A DNA stretch of 64,000 bases from Bordetella genomosp. 8 (GTDB lineage Bacteria > Pseudomonadota > Gammaproteobacteria > Burkholderiales > Burkholderiaceae_B). This document shows, piece by piece, positions 17,328 to 25,831 of the stretch. The notes under the pieces were generated by a model. The model saw only the letters and a program-made list of their open reading frames with translations. It searched no databases and was not told the DNA's origin. The DNA lies in NCBI RefSeq assembly GCF_002119685.1, contig NZ_CP021108.1, positions 248,001 through 312,000 of the forward strand, read 5' to 3'. The position numbers and the translations under genes are program-made. The stretch's first letter is position 1. Each line of letters starts with the position of its first letter.

Positions 17328-18002
17328 GTGTACCACTGGGACTTTGGCGCGGTCTGGGTCTATCACAAGCTGTTGCTGAGCGGCCTGGCCTATACCATCG
17401 TGTACACGGTCATCGTCGTGGCGGCCGGCCTGGCCGTCGGGCTGGTCGTCGGCATCGGGCGGGTGCGCGCGCCGCGTTTCATCGCCGGCATCCTGCGCGC
17501 CTATGTGGAAGTGTTCCGCTGCACGCCGGTGCTGGTGCAGCTGATCTGGTTCTATTACGCCCTGCCCATCCTGACGAATATCGAGATGTCGCCCACCAGC
17601 GCGGCGGCGCTGTCGCTGACCCTGTACGGCGGCGCCTTCTATTCGGAGATCGTGCGCGCCGGCATACTGGGCGTGGACTGGGGGCAGACCGAAGCGGGAC
17701 TGGCCATGGGCATGCGCAACAAGCAGGTCATGCGGCGCATCATCCTGCCGCAGGCCTTTCGCCACATGGTGCCGCCGCTGATGAGCCAATCCATCATGCA
17801 GTTGAAGAACACCTCGCTGCTGTCGGTGATCGCGGTGCCCGACCTGCTGTACCAGGCGCAATCCGCCGCGCACGATTCCTATCGTCCGCTGGAGATCTAC
17901 ACCATCGCCGCCGTCTGCTATTTCGTGGTGCTGTTCCCCGCGACGCTATGGTCCAAGCGCATCGAGAATCGCCTCGCCAAGCAGGACAGGAGCGCGGCAT
18001 GA
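17328..18002 (+). CDS. Polar amino-acid ABC transporter, permease
   Basis: The 224-residue inner-membrane protein is a HisM/GlnP-type permease with about five helices. The ATPase-contact loop EAGLAMGMRNKQVMRRIILPQA lies near residues 122-143. The GTG at 17328 follows AAGGAG. It is the only permease of the set, so it would act as a homodimer. It overlaps the ATPase gene by ATGA. Confidence 0.9.
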   Translation: MYHWDFGAVWVYHKLLLSGLAYTIVYTVIVVAAGLAVGLVVGIGRVRAPRFIAGILRAYVEVFRCTPVLVQLIWFYYALPILTNIEMSPTSAAALSLTLYGGAFYSEIVRAGILGVDWGQTEAGLAMGMRNKQVMRRIILPQAFRHMVPPLMSQSIMQLKNTSLLSVIAVPDLLYQAQSAAHDSYRPLEIYTIAAVCYFVVLFPATLWSKRIENRLAKQDRSAA

Positions 18003-18763
18003 GCGACGCGATGATAGAGATCGGCAATCTCAGCAAGCGCTTCGGCGACCATGTGGTGCTGAAGGACATCTCGCTGCGGGTGCCCAAGGGCACGGCGGTG
18101 GCGATGATCGGGCCGTCGGGCTCGGGCAAGTCGACGCTGCTACGCTGCATCAACCTGCTGACCATGCCGGACGGCGGCACGATACGCGTGGGCGAACGCA
18201 GCATGGATTTCAACAGCGGCCAGGGCCGCCGCATGCATGAGAAGGAGCTGGCCAGCTACCGTGCCACCACGGGCATGGTGTTCCAGCACTTCAACCTGTT
18301 CCCGCACATGACGGTGGTGCAGAACGTCATGGAAGGGCCGGTCACGGTGAAGCGAGTATCCAAGCCCGAGGCTCGCGAGCAGGCCATGGACCTGCTGACG
18401 CGCGTGGGGCTTGCCGCCAAGGCGGATAGCTACCCGGACATGCTGTCGGGCGGCCAGAAGCAGCGCGTGGCGATCGCGCGGGCCCTGGCGCTGCGGCCTG
18501 AGGTCATGCTGTTCGACGAGGCGACGTCCGCCCTGGATCCCGAACTGGTCGGTGAAGTGCTGGCGGTCATCAAGGCGCTGGCGGAAGACGGCATGACCAT
18601 GATCCTGGTCACGCACGAGATCGCTTTCGCGCGCGAGGTCGCGGACCAGGTGGTCTTCATGCGCGACGGCGTCGTGGTCGAAGCCGGGTCCGCGCGGCAG
18701 GTGATCGACAATCCCGCGCAGCCGGCCACGCAGTCATTCCTGGCGCGGTTCAACAGGTCCTGA
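17999..18763 (+). CDS. Polar amino-acid ABC transporter, ATPase
   Basis: The 254-residue protein has Walker [10 protein letters not shown] (about residues 39-47), signature LSGGQKQR, Walker B VMLFDEAT and the downstream switch His in LVTHE. The GlnQ/HisP family usually has DEPTSALD; here it is DEATSALD, a tolerated variant. It completes the binding protein, permease and ATPase set and overlaps the permease stop by ATGA. Confidence 0.93.
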   Translation: MSDAMIEIGNLSKRFGDHVVLKDISLRVPKGTAVAMIGPSGSGKSTLLRCINLLTMPDGGTIRVGERSMDFNSGQGRRMHEKELASYRATTGMVFQHFNLFPHMTVVQNVMEGPVTVKRVSKPEAREQAMDLLTRVGLAAKADSYPDMLSGGQKQRVAIARALALRPEVMLFDEATSALDPELVGEVLAVIKALAEDGMTMILVTHEIAFAREVADQVVFMRDGVVVEAGSARQVIDNPAQPATQSFLARFNRS

Positions 18764-18783
18764 CGGCGGCTCAAAGTTGACGG

Positions 18784-19974
18784 CTAGGAGATGGCGTCCG
18801 CCAGTTCCAGGCGATTGCCGCCCAGCGACTTCGCGCGATACAGGGCGCGGTCGGCGGCGGCAAGTGCTTCCGCCAGTGCGGCAGCCTTGTTGCCGCCGAC
18901 GCCGGCGTCGCCACGATGAGCATCCAATCGCGCCAGGCCTATGCTGACGGTGGCCGGCATGCCGAGGCCAGCGATGCGGTCGGAGATCGTTTCCGCGAAA
19001 CGACGGGCGACGGCTTCGCCCAGCGCCTGCGCCCGCGGCGCGTCGCGGCCCGCCAGGAGGGCCGCGAATTCTTCGCCGCCGATGCGCGCGAGGACCACGT
19101 CCGGCCCTACCACGCCGCGCGCGATTTCAGCGAAGGACTTCAGTACTTCGTCGCCGGTCTGGTGGCCATGCAGGTCGTTGATCGCCTTGAAGTGGTCCAG
19201 GTCGAACGCGAGTATCGACAGCGGCTGGCGGCCGTCTTCGCCGCTCGCGATGCGTGCGCTTTCTTCAAAGAACCAGCGGCGGTTGCCCAGGCGCGTCAGG
19301 TAGTCCGTACGCGATTCGCGCAGCAGCTGGCCGTGGGATTCTTCACGCATGAGCTTGAGCAGGCTCATCGGCAGCAGGACCGAATACAGCACGCCTTCGT
19401 ACATCGTGATCTTGCTGGCCACCAGCTGTATCGCGCCGCCGTAGTCGGTCACCAGCCAGGGCAGGACCAGTGCCCTGCCGGCATAGGCCAGGGCGTGCAC
19501 GCTGGTCACCGCGGCCACGATGTAGCGCGACGGCAGGGACTTCATCGCGGGACACCGCAGCATCTCCCACGCCGTCATGCCGCTGACCGCGGCGATGGGG
19601 ATCGCGCTCAGGTAGTTCCATATGACGTCCTGCCAGCGCGTGCCGCCGGCCAGCCACACCAGCGCCATGGCGATCAGCAGGCCGGCCGACGCGGCGCGGT
19701 GACGGCGACCGCTCAAGGACGCGACGCCTTCGAGCACGAGCAGGTATCCGCTCAGGATGACCAGGTTGCTGATGGCCGAGCCGGCGGCGCCTGGCAACTC
19801 GCGCCGGAACAATGCGGCGGCGCAGCCGACCGCGATCACCGCGAAGGCGGCGGCCAGGGTGCGGAGCGTGCCGCCGCGCGCGGGATTGCCGCGATGCTCC
19901 CAGAACATCATCCCGGCGCTGGCCAGGAGCGTGCCGATGGCGAGCAGATAAAGCGTCAACAGGTCCAAATGCAT
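18784..19974 (-). CDS. Membrane diguanylate cyclase (GGDEF)
   Basis: The 396-residue protein has an N-terminal sensor of about six membrane helices (residues 5-205), then a GGDEF domain with the active GGEEF signature and the upstream FDLDHFKAIND metal and nucleotide segment. It should make cyclic-di-GMP at the inner membrane. The product-inhibition RxxD motif normally found five residues before GGEEF is absent, so feedback inhibition by that route is not expected. It converges on the ABC operon and shows no functional link to it. Confidence 0.9.
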   Translation of the reverse strand: MHLDLLTLYLLAIGTLLASAGMMFWEHRGNPARGGTLRTLAAAFAVIAVGCAAALFRRELPGAAGSAISNLVILSGYLLVLEGVASLSGRRHRAASAGLLIAMALVWLAGGTRWQDVIWNYLSAIPIAAVSGMTAWEMLRCPAMKSLPSRYIVAAVTSVHALAYAGRALVLPWLVTDYGGAIQLVASKITMYEGVLYSVLLPMSLLKLMREESHGQLLRESRTDYLTRLGNRRWFFEESARIASGEDGRQPLSILAFDLDHFKAINDLHGHQTGDEVLKSFAEIARGVVGPDVVLARIGGEEFAALLAGRDAPRAQALGEAVARRFAETISDRIAGLGMPATVSIGLARLDAHRGDAGVGGNKAAALAEALAAADRALYRAKSLGGNRLELADAIS

Positions 19975-20339
19975 TCGGGGAGCGCCGGCCGATACGGCGA
20001 TTGGTGCAAGGGGTGAGGGCGTACGTCGCCGGGACGGGCGGATCGCCGACGCGCCGCCATGACGCGGGCATAAATCGTCAATCGGAGAAATCTTATTATT
20101 GCCCGTAAATTATGTAATTAATTGCAGGGTTGCGATTTTATCGGGGTATGGTGCGTCCCCGGGCCCAGCCGCGCGACCAAGGATGAGCATCCAGCAAAGT
20201 CCGCGCGCTTATTGCAGTCCGTCCCCCTAACGGGTGCCCGCTCGCGCGATTAACCGTGCGAAACATCTGAAACGGCGGCGCGTCTAGGAATAGGACGAGC
20301 CGAAGGTACCCTTGGGGCGTTCATTACAAGGCGCACAAC
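19975..20339. promoter_or_regulatory. Divergent intergenic region, AT-rich segment
   Basis: This 365-bp gap between the diguanylate cyclase gene and the lipoprotein gene has no supported reading frame. Around 20090-20145 it is clearly AT-rich, with a small palindrome AATTA-TG-TAATT at 20108-20119. I see no recognisable riboswitch or small RNA. Confidence 0.4.
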
Positions 20340-21221
20340 ATGCCAAGCCCGCTGTCTCCTAACCTCTACACTCCTGCCGTCCCGATCCGTGGCTCGCGCG
20401 GCCCTGGCCGGGCCGCCGCCGCCCTCGCGCTCGGTTGCCTGGCCTTGGCAGGCTGCTCCAGTGGGACCAAGCCGGCCTATCCGGAAACCTTCCAGGATAC
20501 GAGTACCTATTCGCGTGCGTATCCAGCCGGCGATTCGGCCACCTGCGAAGCGGCGCGTCGCGCGCTGCTCAGCCAGGGCTACACCATAGGCAAGGCGCAG
20601 AAGGACGGTGTGGAAGGCCAGAAGAACTTCCAGGTGAAGGACGACGACCAGCAGCACCAGGTGATTTCCTTCCATGTGGTCTGCACGTCCGACCAGCAGG
20701 CATCGCCTCACACCACCGTCTTCGTCAACGCGGTGCAGGACCGCTACATCATCAAGAAGACCAGCGCGTCGGCGGGTGTCGGGCTCAGCGTGCTGGGGTC
20801 GGTGTCGATGCCCTTCGGTTCCTATGAGGATTCGCTGTCCAAGGTGAGCAGCGAGACCATATCCGCGCCTGCGTTCTACGAGGGATTCTTCGACCTGGTG
20901 CAGCGCTATCTGCCCCAGGCCGAGGCTGGCGGCAAGCTTGCTCCGCCGCAAGGGGCCGCCGCCAATGGGACGGGGGCCACGCCGTCGCCGGCTCCTACGC
21001 CCGCATCCCCGCCCGCGCCCACGCCGGCGGCGAAGGGCGCGGATGCGCCGGCCGACAAGGCGGCGACTCCCGCCGCGCCCGCTGCCGCCGCACCGGCCGT
21101 CGGCGACACCGGCAATACGGGCCAGGATGCGGGCGCCGCCAAGCCGGCCCAGGACCCGGGCGTCAGCACGGACGCCGGCCAGGACGCCAGCAAGGACCCC
21201 GGCAAGGCCACGAATCCGTGA
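20340..21221 (+). CDS. DUF2242 lipoprotein
   Basis: The 293-residue protein has a long n-region, a hydrophobic segment and a lipobox LALAGC, with Cys39 as the lipidation site. Residues 40 to about 195 form the DUF2242 domain seen in Burkholderiales lipoproteins. The last 100 residues are an Ala/Pro/Gly/Asp-rich, low-complexity tail, probably unstructured. The function of the family is unknown, and no neighbour suggests one. Confidence 0.8.
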   Translation: MPSPLSPNLYTPAVPIRGSRGPGRAAAALALGCLALAGCSSGTKPAYPETFQDTSTYSRAYPAGDSATCEAARRALLSQGYTIGKAQKDGVEGQKNFQVKDDDQQHQVISFHVVCTSDQQASPHTTVFVNAVQDRYIIKKTSASAGVGLSVLGSVSMPFGSYEDSLSKVSSETISAPAFYEGFFDLVQRYLPQAEAGGKLAPPQGAAANGTGATPSPAPTPASPPAPTPAAKGADAPADKAATPAAPAAAAPAVGDTGNTGQDAGAAKPAQDPGVSTDAGQDASKDPGKATNP

Positions 21222-21234
21222 CGCGCCGGGCCTG

Positions 21235-21252
21235 GCGCCGGCAGTCCGGCGC
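21235..21252. terminator. Hairpin filling the gap between two convergent genes
   Basis: GCGCCGG and CCGGCGC pair over 7 bp with a 4-base loop (CAGT). It lies exactly between the lipoprotein stop and the stop of the opposing transporter gene. It has no T tract. Confidence 0.4.
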
Positions 21253-22629
21253 TCAGGTCCCGCCGGCCTGCTGCGTGTCCAGGTCGCGCACCTCGGCCAC
21301 CGATGCCTGCGTGCCGGGGATTTCGGAGCCCCGTATCGAATGCCCGGCGGTTTCGACGACATGCCTTAGCGCCCAGGCGCCGACGACGCAGGCGGCCATC
21401 ATGTAGTACGCCGGCACCATGCTGCTGCCCGTGCGCGCGATCAGCCATTCGTTGACCGCCGGCGCGGTGCCGCCGAACAGCGAGGTCGAGACGTTGTACG
21501 CGATGGCGAAGCCGGCAAAGCGCACGTGCGTCGGGAACATGGCCGGGAAGGTGGCCGAGATGGTCGCCAGCTGCGGCACATAGAACAGCCCCAGCACCGC
21601 GTAGCCGATGATGGCGCCCGCCAGGCCCGCCGCCATCAGGTGGAACATGGGGATCGCCAGGACGAACAGCCCGACCAGCGACACCCACCATACCGGCTTG
21701 CGGCCAACGCGGTCGGACAGCCGGCCGATGAAGGGCAGGCAGACCATCATGAACACCATGCCGATGATGGGCACGATCAACGCTTCCTGCGTGCTCAACC
21801 CCAGCTGGTTGGCGAAATAGGTGGGCGCGAAGCTGAGCAGCGTGTAGTTGACGACGTTCAGCGCCACCACCAGGCCCGCCATGGACAGCACCTGCCCTTT
21901 GTAGTCCGTGCATACTTCCTTGACGCCGCCCTTCTGCGGTTCGGCATTCTGGTTCAGGGCCTCTTCCGCTTCGCGGAACACCGGCGTTTCCTTCAGGCGC
22001 GAACGCAGGTACATGCCGACCATCCCCATGGGCAGCGCCATGAAGAACGGAATGCGCCAGCCCCATGCGTGCATGGCCGCATCGTCCAGCGCGACCGAAA
22101 AACCCAGCATCAGCAAGGCGCCCAGCGAAAAGCCGCCCAGCGTGCCCAGTTCCAGGAAGCTGCCGCAGAAGCCGCGCTTGCTGTCCGGCGCGTATTCCGC
22201 CATGAACGTCGCCGCGCCGCCGTACTCGCCGCCGGTCGAGAACCCCTGCACCATGCGCAACAGGATGAGCAGCGCCGGCGCCCACAGGCCTATGGTTTCG
22301 TGCGTGGGGATCAGGCCGATGCAGACCGTCGCGCCCGACATCAGCAGGATGGTCAGGGCCAGTACGGCCTTGCGTCCCAGGCGGTCGCCGAGCGGCCCCC
22401 AGAACAGGCCGCCGAAAGGACGCATCAGGAAGGATATGGCGAAGGTCGCCAGCGCGAACAGCGTGGCTTGCTGCACATCGCCGGGAAAGAAAGCCGCGGA
22501 GATGTACGACACGCCGTAGGCGTAGATGCCGTAGTCGAACCATTCCGTGGCGTTGCCGATCGCCGATGCGGCGATGGCGCGATTCAATACGTGTTTTGGG
22601 GCTTGCGGTATGGCTTTGGATATCGCCAT
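21253..22629 (-). CDS. MFS transporter, metabolite:H+ symporter (MHS/ProP-like) family
   Basis: The 458-residue protein has the MHS hallmarks: ATEWFDYGIYAY in helix 1, GPLGDRLGRKAVL in the loop between helices 2 and 3, RMVQGFSTGGEYGGA in helix 4 and LSDRVGRKPV in the central repeat. The family takes up citrate, dicarboxylates, osmolytes, shikimate or aromatic acids with protons. CAGGAG precedes the ATG at 22629. It is divergent from the DUF427 gene. No adjacent catabolic gene tells the substrate. Confidence 0.9.
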   Translation of the reverse strand: MAISKAIPQAPKHVLNRAIAASAIGNATEWFDYGIYAYGVSYISAAFFPGDVQQATLFALATFAISFLMRPFGGLFWGPLGDRLGRKAVLALTILLMSGATVCIGLIPTHETIGLWAPALLILLRMVQGFSTGGEYGGAATFMAEYAPDSKRGFCGSFLELGTLGGFSLGALLMLGFSVALDDAAMHAWGWRIPFFMALPMGMVGMYLRSRLKETPVFREAEEALNQNAEPQKGGVKEVCTDYKGQVLSMAGLVVALNVVNYTLLSFAPTYFANQLGLSTQEALIVPIIGMVFMMVCLPFIGRLSDRVGRKPVWWVSLVGLFVLAIPMFHLMAAGLAGAIIGYAVLGLFYVPQLATISATFPAMFPTHVRFAGFAIAYNVSTSLFGGTAPAVNEWLIARTGSSMVPAYYMMAACVVGAWALRHVVETAGHSIRGSEIPGTQASVAEVRDLDTQQAGGT

Positions 22630-22784
22630 CGATACTCCTGTTGTTGACGTGGATTTGCGGGAGGATGAAGCGCGGCGGGCTTACGATGGATGGGCTCGCA
22701 TCGCCCGTCCATGCTTGTGGAAGCTCATGCACGCAGGACGACGGATGCTCCGACTCCATGCGCGCAGCGCAAAGGAAAGCCGCT

Positions 22785-23156
22785 ATGAAACCGGTCAAGA
22801 CGCCTGGTCCCGATCACCCGATCACTGTCGAGCACAATCCGAGACGCGTGGTCGTAACGCTGGCGGGGCGCGTGATCGCCGATACGCGCGAGGCGCTGAC
22901 CCTGCGCGAGGCCAACTACCCAGCGGTGCAGTATATCCCCCGCAAGGACGCGGACATGGCGAGCCTGCAGCGCACGGATCACGCCACGTATTGCCCGTAC
23001 AAGGGGGATTGCGCGTACTACAGCATTCCGCATGGCGGCGCGCGCGCGACGAATGCGGTGTGGACCTACGAAAACCCGCATCCCGCGGTGGCGGCGATCG
23101 CGGGGCACCTTGCCTTCTACCCCGATCGCGTCGACGCGATCGAGGAAAAGGACTGA
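22785..23156 (+). CDS. DUF427 (NTP_transf_9) family protein
   Basis: The 123-residue protein matches the DUF427 fold, with the family segments RVVVTLAGRVIADT, YIPRKDADM, CPYKGDCAYYS and WTYENPHPAV. The ATG at 22785 follows AAAGGAA; longer in-frame starts run back into the transporter promoter. The function is unknown. Its stop is one base from that of the convergent lyase gene. Confidence 0.8.
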   Translation: MKPVKTPGPDHPITVEHNPRRVVVTLAGRVIADTREALTLREANYPAVQYIPRKDADMASLQRTDHATYCPYKGDCAYYSIPHGGARATNAVWTYENPHPAVAAIAGHLAFYPDRVDAIEEKD

Positions 23157-23157
23157 G

Positions 23158-24021
23158 CTACTCGTACGTCTTGCCCAGCGCCAGCAATTCGGGCGTGCCG
23201 ATCAGCGCGTTGAGCTGATCGAAGTCCAGCATGGCGTCGCGCCACGGCGCGGTGGTGCCGTGTTCGCGCAGGCTGCCGTAGTAGCGTTGCAGCATGTGCG
23301 ATACGGCGCGCGCGGTGCCGCCCGGGAAGATGACGATGGAAAAGCCCTTGGCGGCCAGCTCGGCCGCGCTTTTCACCGGCGTCATACCGCCTTCCACCAT
23401 ATTGGCCAGCAGCGGCACGCGCTTGCCGAAGCGCTTGCAGGCGGCTTCCATCTGTTCGTCGGTGCGGAGCGCTTCGACGAAGATCGCGTCCACGCCGCAC
23501 TCCAGGTACTGCTCGGCGCGTTCCAGCGCCGCGTCCAGGCCCTCGACGGCGACGGCATCGGTGCGCGCCAGGATCAGGGTGTCGGCGTGGTGGCGCGCGT
23601 CCAGCGCGGCGCGCAGCTTGCCGCGCATCTCCGCCACCGGGACGACGCTCTTGCCGTTCAGGTGGCCGCAACGCTTGGGAAAGCCCTGGTCTTCCAGCTG
23701 GATCATCGCGGCGCCGGCGCGTTCGAAGCCGCGTACCGTGCGCTGTACGTTCAGCGCATTGCCGAAGCCGGTATCGCCGTCGACGATGACCGGGCAGGCC
23801 ACGCGTTCGGTGATGCGGGCCAGCGTCTGTTCCACTTCGGTATAGGTGGTCAGGCCCACGTCGGAGCGGCCCAGCCGCGTATAGGCGATGGATGCGCCAG
23901 ACAGGTACAGCGCATCGAAGCCGGCCTGTTCGGCGATGAGGGCCGACAGCGCGTCGTAGATTCCAGGCGCCAGTACGGCTTGCCCGGCGGCGAGTTTCTG
24001 TTTCAGGTTTTGCGGCATCAT
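23158..24021 (-). CDS. Isocitrate lyase/PEP mutase-family lyase (2,3-dimethylmalate lyase or methylisocitrate lyase-like)
   Basis: The 287-residue TIM-barrel protein has the Mg-binding VDGDTGFGN (about residues 83-91) and the mobile-loop motif KRCGH. The Cys in that motif is the general acid/base of the C-C lyases and is missing in PEP mutase. It would split a 2-hydroxy or 2-methyl malate-type acid into a keto acid and a second acid. It is translationally coupled (ATGA) behind LeuD-like and LeuC-like genes, so its substrate is probably their hydration product. Oxaloacetate decarboxylase is another family option. Confidence 0.78.
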   Translation of the reverse strand: MMPQNLKQKLAAGQAVLAPGIYDALSALIAEQAGFDALYLSGASIAYTRLGRSDVGLTTYTEVEQTLARITERVACPVIVDGDTGFGNALNVQRTVRGFERAGAAMIQLEDQGFPKRCGHLNGKSVVPVAEMRGKLRAALDARHHADTLILARTDAVAVEGLDAALERAEQYLECGVDAIFVEALRTDEQMEAACKRFGKRVPLLANMVEGGMTPVKSAAELAAKGFSIVIFPGGTARAVSHMLQRYYGSLREHGTTAPWRDAMLDFDQLNALIGTPELLALGKTYE

Positions 24022-24530
24022 GCTCTCATGGGATTGGGTTTCAGCGTGCCGTCGGCCAGGCGGCGTTTCAACAGGTTCAGCAGGCCGCCGGCCTGAACCA
24101 TGTCCCGCAGGAAATCCGGGATGGGTTCGCAGGGCAGCGCGGTGCCGTCGGCGCGCACGACGCGGCAGGCATCCAGGTCGATGGCGATCGCTTCGCCTTC
24201 CTGGATGGCTTCGGCCTCGGGGCAGGTCAGCAACAGCAGGCCCACGTTGTAGGCGTTGCGGAAATACAGGCCGCTGAAGCTGGGCGCGATGACGGCGCGC
24301 AGGCCGAGCGCGACCAGCGCGGACGCGGCCTGCTCGCGCGAAGAACCGATGCCGAAGTTGGGGCCGGCGACGATGACGTCGCCCGGCCGGACTGCGGCCG
24401 CGAAGTCGGGGCGTACCCGCTCCAGGCAGTGGCGGGCGATTTCGTCGATGCCGAATTTCATGTAGGCGCCGGGCGCGAGCTGGTCGGTGTCGACGTCGGC
24501 GCCCAGGCGCCAGGCTCGGTGCGTGGTCAT
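24018..24530 (-). CDS. Aconitase-family hydro-lyase small subunit, LeuD-like
   Basis: The 170-residue protein has the swivelling-domain loop GPNFGIGSSREQAASAL (about residues 57-73), which closes the active site of LeuCD and DmdB-type dehydratases. It is shorter than biosynthetic LeuD (about 200 residues), like the catabolic or archaeal-type small subunits. The ATG at 24530 overlaps the LeuC-like stop by ATGA. With a lyase, a TctC receptor and a GntR regulator in the operon, a catabolic role is much more likely than leucine synthesis. Confidence 0.82.
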   Translation of the reverse strand: MTTHRAWRLGADVDTDQLAPGAYMKFGIDEIARHCLERVRPDFAAAVRPGDVIVAGPNFGIGSSREQAASALVALGLRAVIAPSFSGLYFRNAYNVGLLLLTCPEAEAIQEGEAIAIDLDACRVVRADGTALPCEPIPDFLRDMVQAGGLLNLLKRRLADGTLKPNPMRA

Positions 24531-25792
24531 TGCAGCATCTCCCTGGGGTCGATGAGGTGGCCGGCCACGGCGGCCGCGGCGACGGTGTAGGGCGAGGCCA
24601 GGTACACCTGCGCGGTGCGCGCGCCCATGCGGCCCTGGAAATTGCGCGCCGTGCTGGCGATGACGTTGGCGCCTTCGGGAATCGACCCGCCGTAGCCGGA
24701 GCAGGCGCCGCACGAATTGGGCAGCAAGGTCGCCCCCGCGTCCACCAGCGCCGCCATTACGCCTTCGCTGTCGGCCTGGCGCTGGTCGCGCAGGCTGGCC
24801 GGGGCGACCATCAGCGACATGCCCGGCGCGATGCGCCGGCCGCGCAGCACGCTGGCGGCGGCGCGCAGGTCTTCCAGCTTCGCGCCCGTACAGGCACCGA
24901 TGTAGGCGACCTGCATGGGCGTGGCTTCATAGTCGGCGATCGGGCGCGAGTTGGCGGGGCTGTGCGGCGCGGCGACGTGCGGCGCCAGCGTGCTGGCGTC
25001 GAAGCGGTAGCGTTCGGCCTGCGCGTCGGCGTCGGACTGCCAGCGTGCGACGTCGATGGGTTCGCCGACCCCCGCCTGCGCCAGATAGGCGGCCGTCGTG
25101 TCGTCCGGGGCCACCAGCCCGACCTGCGAGCCGATCTCCGCCGACATGTTGGACAGCGTCATGCGCTCCTGCATCGACAGCGCCCGCACGGCCTCGCCGC
25201 AAAATTCCACCGCCTGGTAGCGGCCGCCGTTCATGCCGAAGCGGCCGATCATGTGCAGCATCATGTCCTTGGCGGTGACGCCCGGCGCCAGCGCGCCGTC
25301 CCATTGCATCATCAGCGTTTGCGGCACCTGGATCCAGATCTCGCCGCTGGCCACCACGCCCAGCATTTCCGTACTACCCACGCCGAACATGTAGGCGCCG
25401 AACGCGCCGCCCGTGGGCGAGTGCGAGTCCCCGCCCACGCACAGCATGCCCGGCCGGATGTGCCCATGTTCGGGCACGACCACGTGGCAGATGCCGACGG
25501 AGTCGTACACGTGCGGCAGCGCCTGCTCCACCGCCCAGTCGCGGGCGATGCGGACGATCTTGCGCGATTCGTCGTCCGCCTCCGGCACGTAGTGATCCAT
25601 GACCAGCACGACCTTGTCGCGGTCCCAGATGCCGGTGCCGAGCGATTCCAGCATGGGCTTGAGGCGGCGCGGACCGCTGGAATCGTGGAACATCGCCAGG
25701 TCGACGCGGCAGGTCACGATGTCACCCACGGCGACGGCGGCGCGGCCGCTGGCGGCAGCCAGCAGTTTCTGGGCCAATGTCTGGGAAGGCAT
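24527..25792 (-). CDS. Aconitase-family hydro-lyase large subunit, LeuC/DmdA-like
   Basis: The 421-residue protein carries the three [4Fe-4S] cysteines, one in GACTG (about residue 302) and two in SCGACSG (about 362 and 365), with VVPEHGH and GGDSHSPTGGAFG from the substrate domain. The length fits the short LeuC2/DmdA branch (about 420) rather than bacterial biosynthetic LeuC (about 465). It would move a hydroxyl group on a malate derivative. It shares an operon with the small subunit and the lyase, the combination known for 2,3-dimethylmalate (DmdAB plus Dml). Confidence 0.82.
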   Translation of the reverse strand: MPSQTLAQKLLAAASGRAAVAVGDIVTCRVDLAMFHDSSGPRRLKPMLESLGTGIWDRDKVVLVMDHYVPEADDESRKIVRIARDWAVEQALPHVYDSVGICHVVVPEHGHIRPGMLCVGGDSHSPTGGAFGAYMFGVGSTEMLGVVASGEIWIQVPQTLMMQWDGALAPGVTAKDMMLHMIGRFGMNGGRYQAVEFCGEAVRALSMQERMTLSNMSAEIGSQVGLVAPDDTTAAYLAQAGVGEPIDVARWQSDADAQAERYRFDASTLAPHVAAPHSPANSRPIADYEATPMQVAYIGACTGAKLEDLRAAASVLRGRRIAPGMSLMVAPASLRDQRQADSEGVMAALVDAGATLLPNSCGACSGYGGSIPEGANVIASTARNFQGRMGARTAQVYLASPYTVAAAAVAGHLIDPREMLQ

Positions 25793-25831
25793 GGAAGTCT
25801 CCGTTATGTCCTTATTTCATGGCGCGCGGCA

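Noticed and set aside
23158-25792. A direct metabolic link between the LeuCD/lyase operon and the nicotinate genes at the left edge, as in anaerobic nicotinate fermentation
   Set aside because: The nic genes here are of the aerobic type, in which the ring is opened to maleamate. The two loci are 20 kb apart with different regulators.
24018-25792. Leucine biosynthesis leuCD
   Set aside because: Both subunits are short, sit behind a GntR regulator and receptor gene, and are coupled to a lyase. No leuB or leuA is near.
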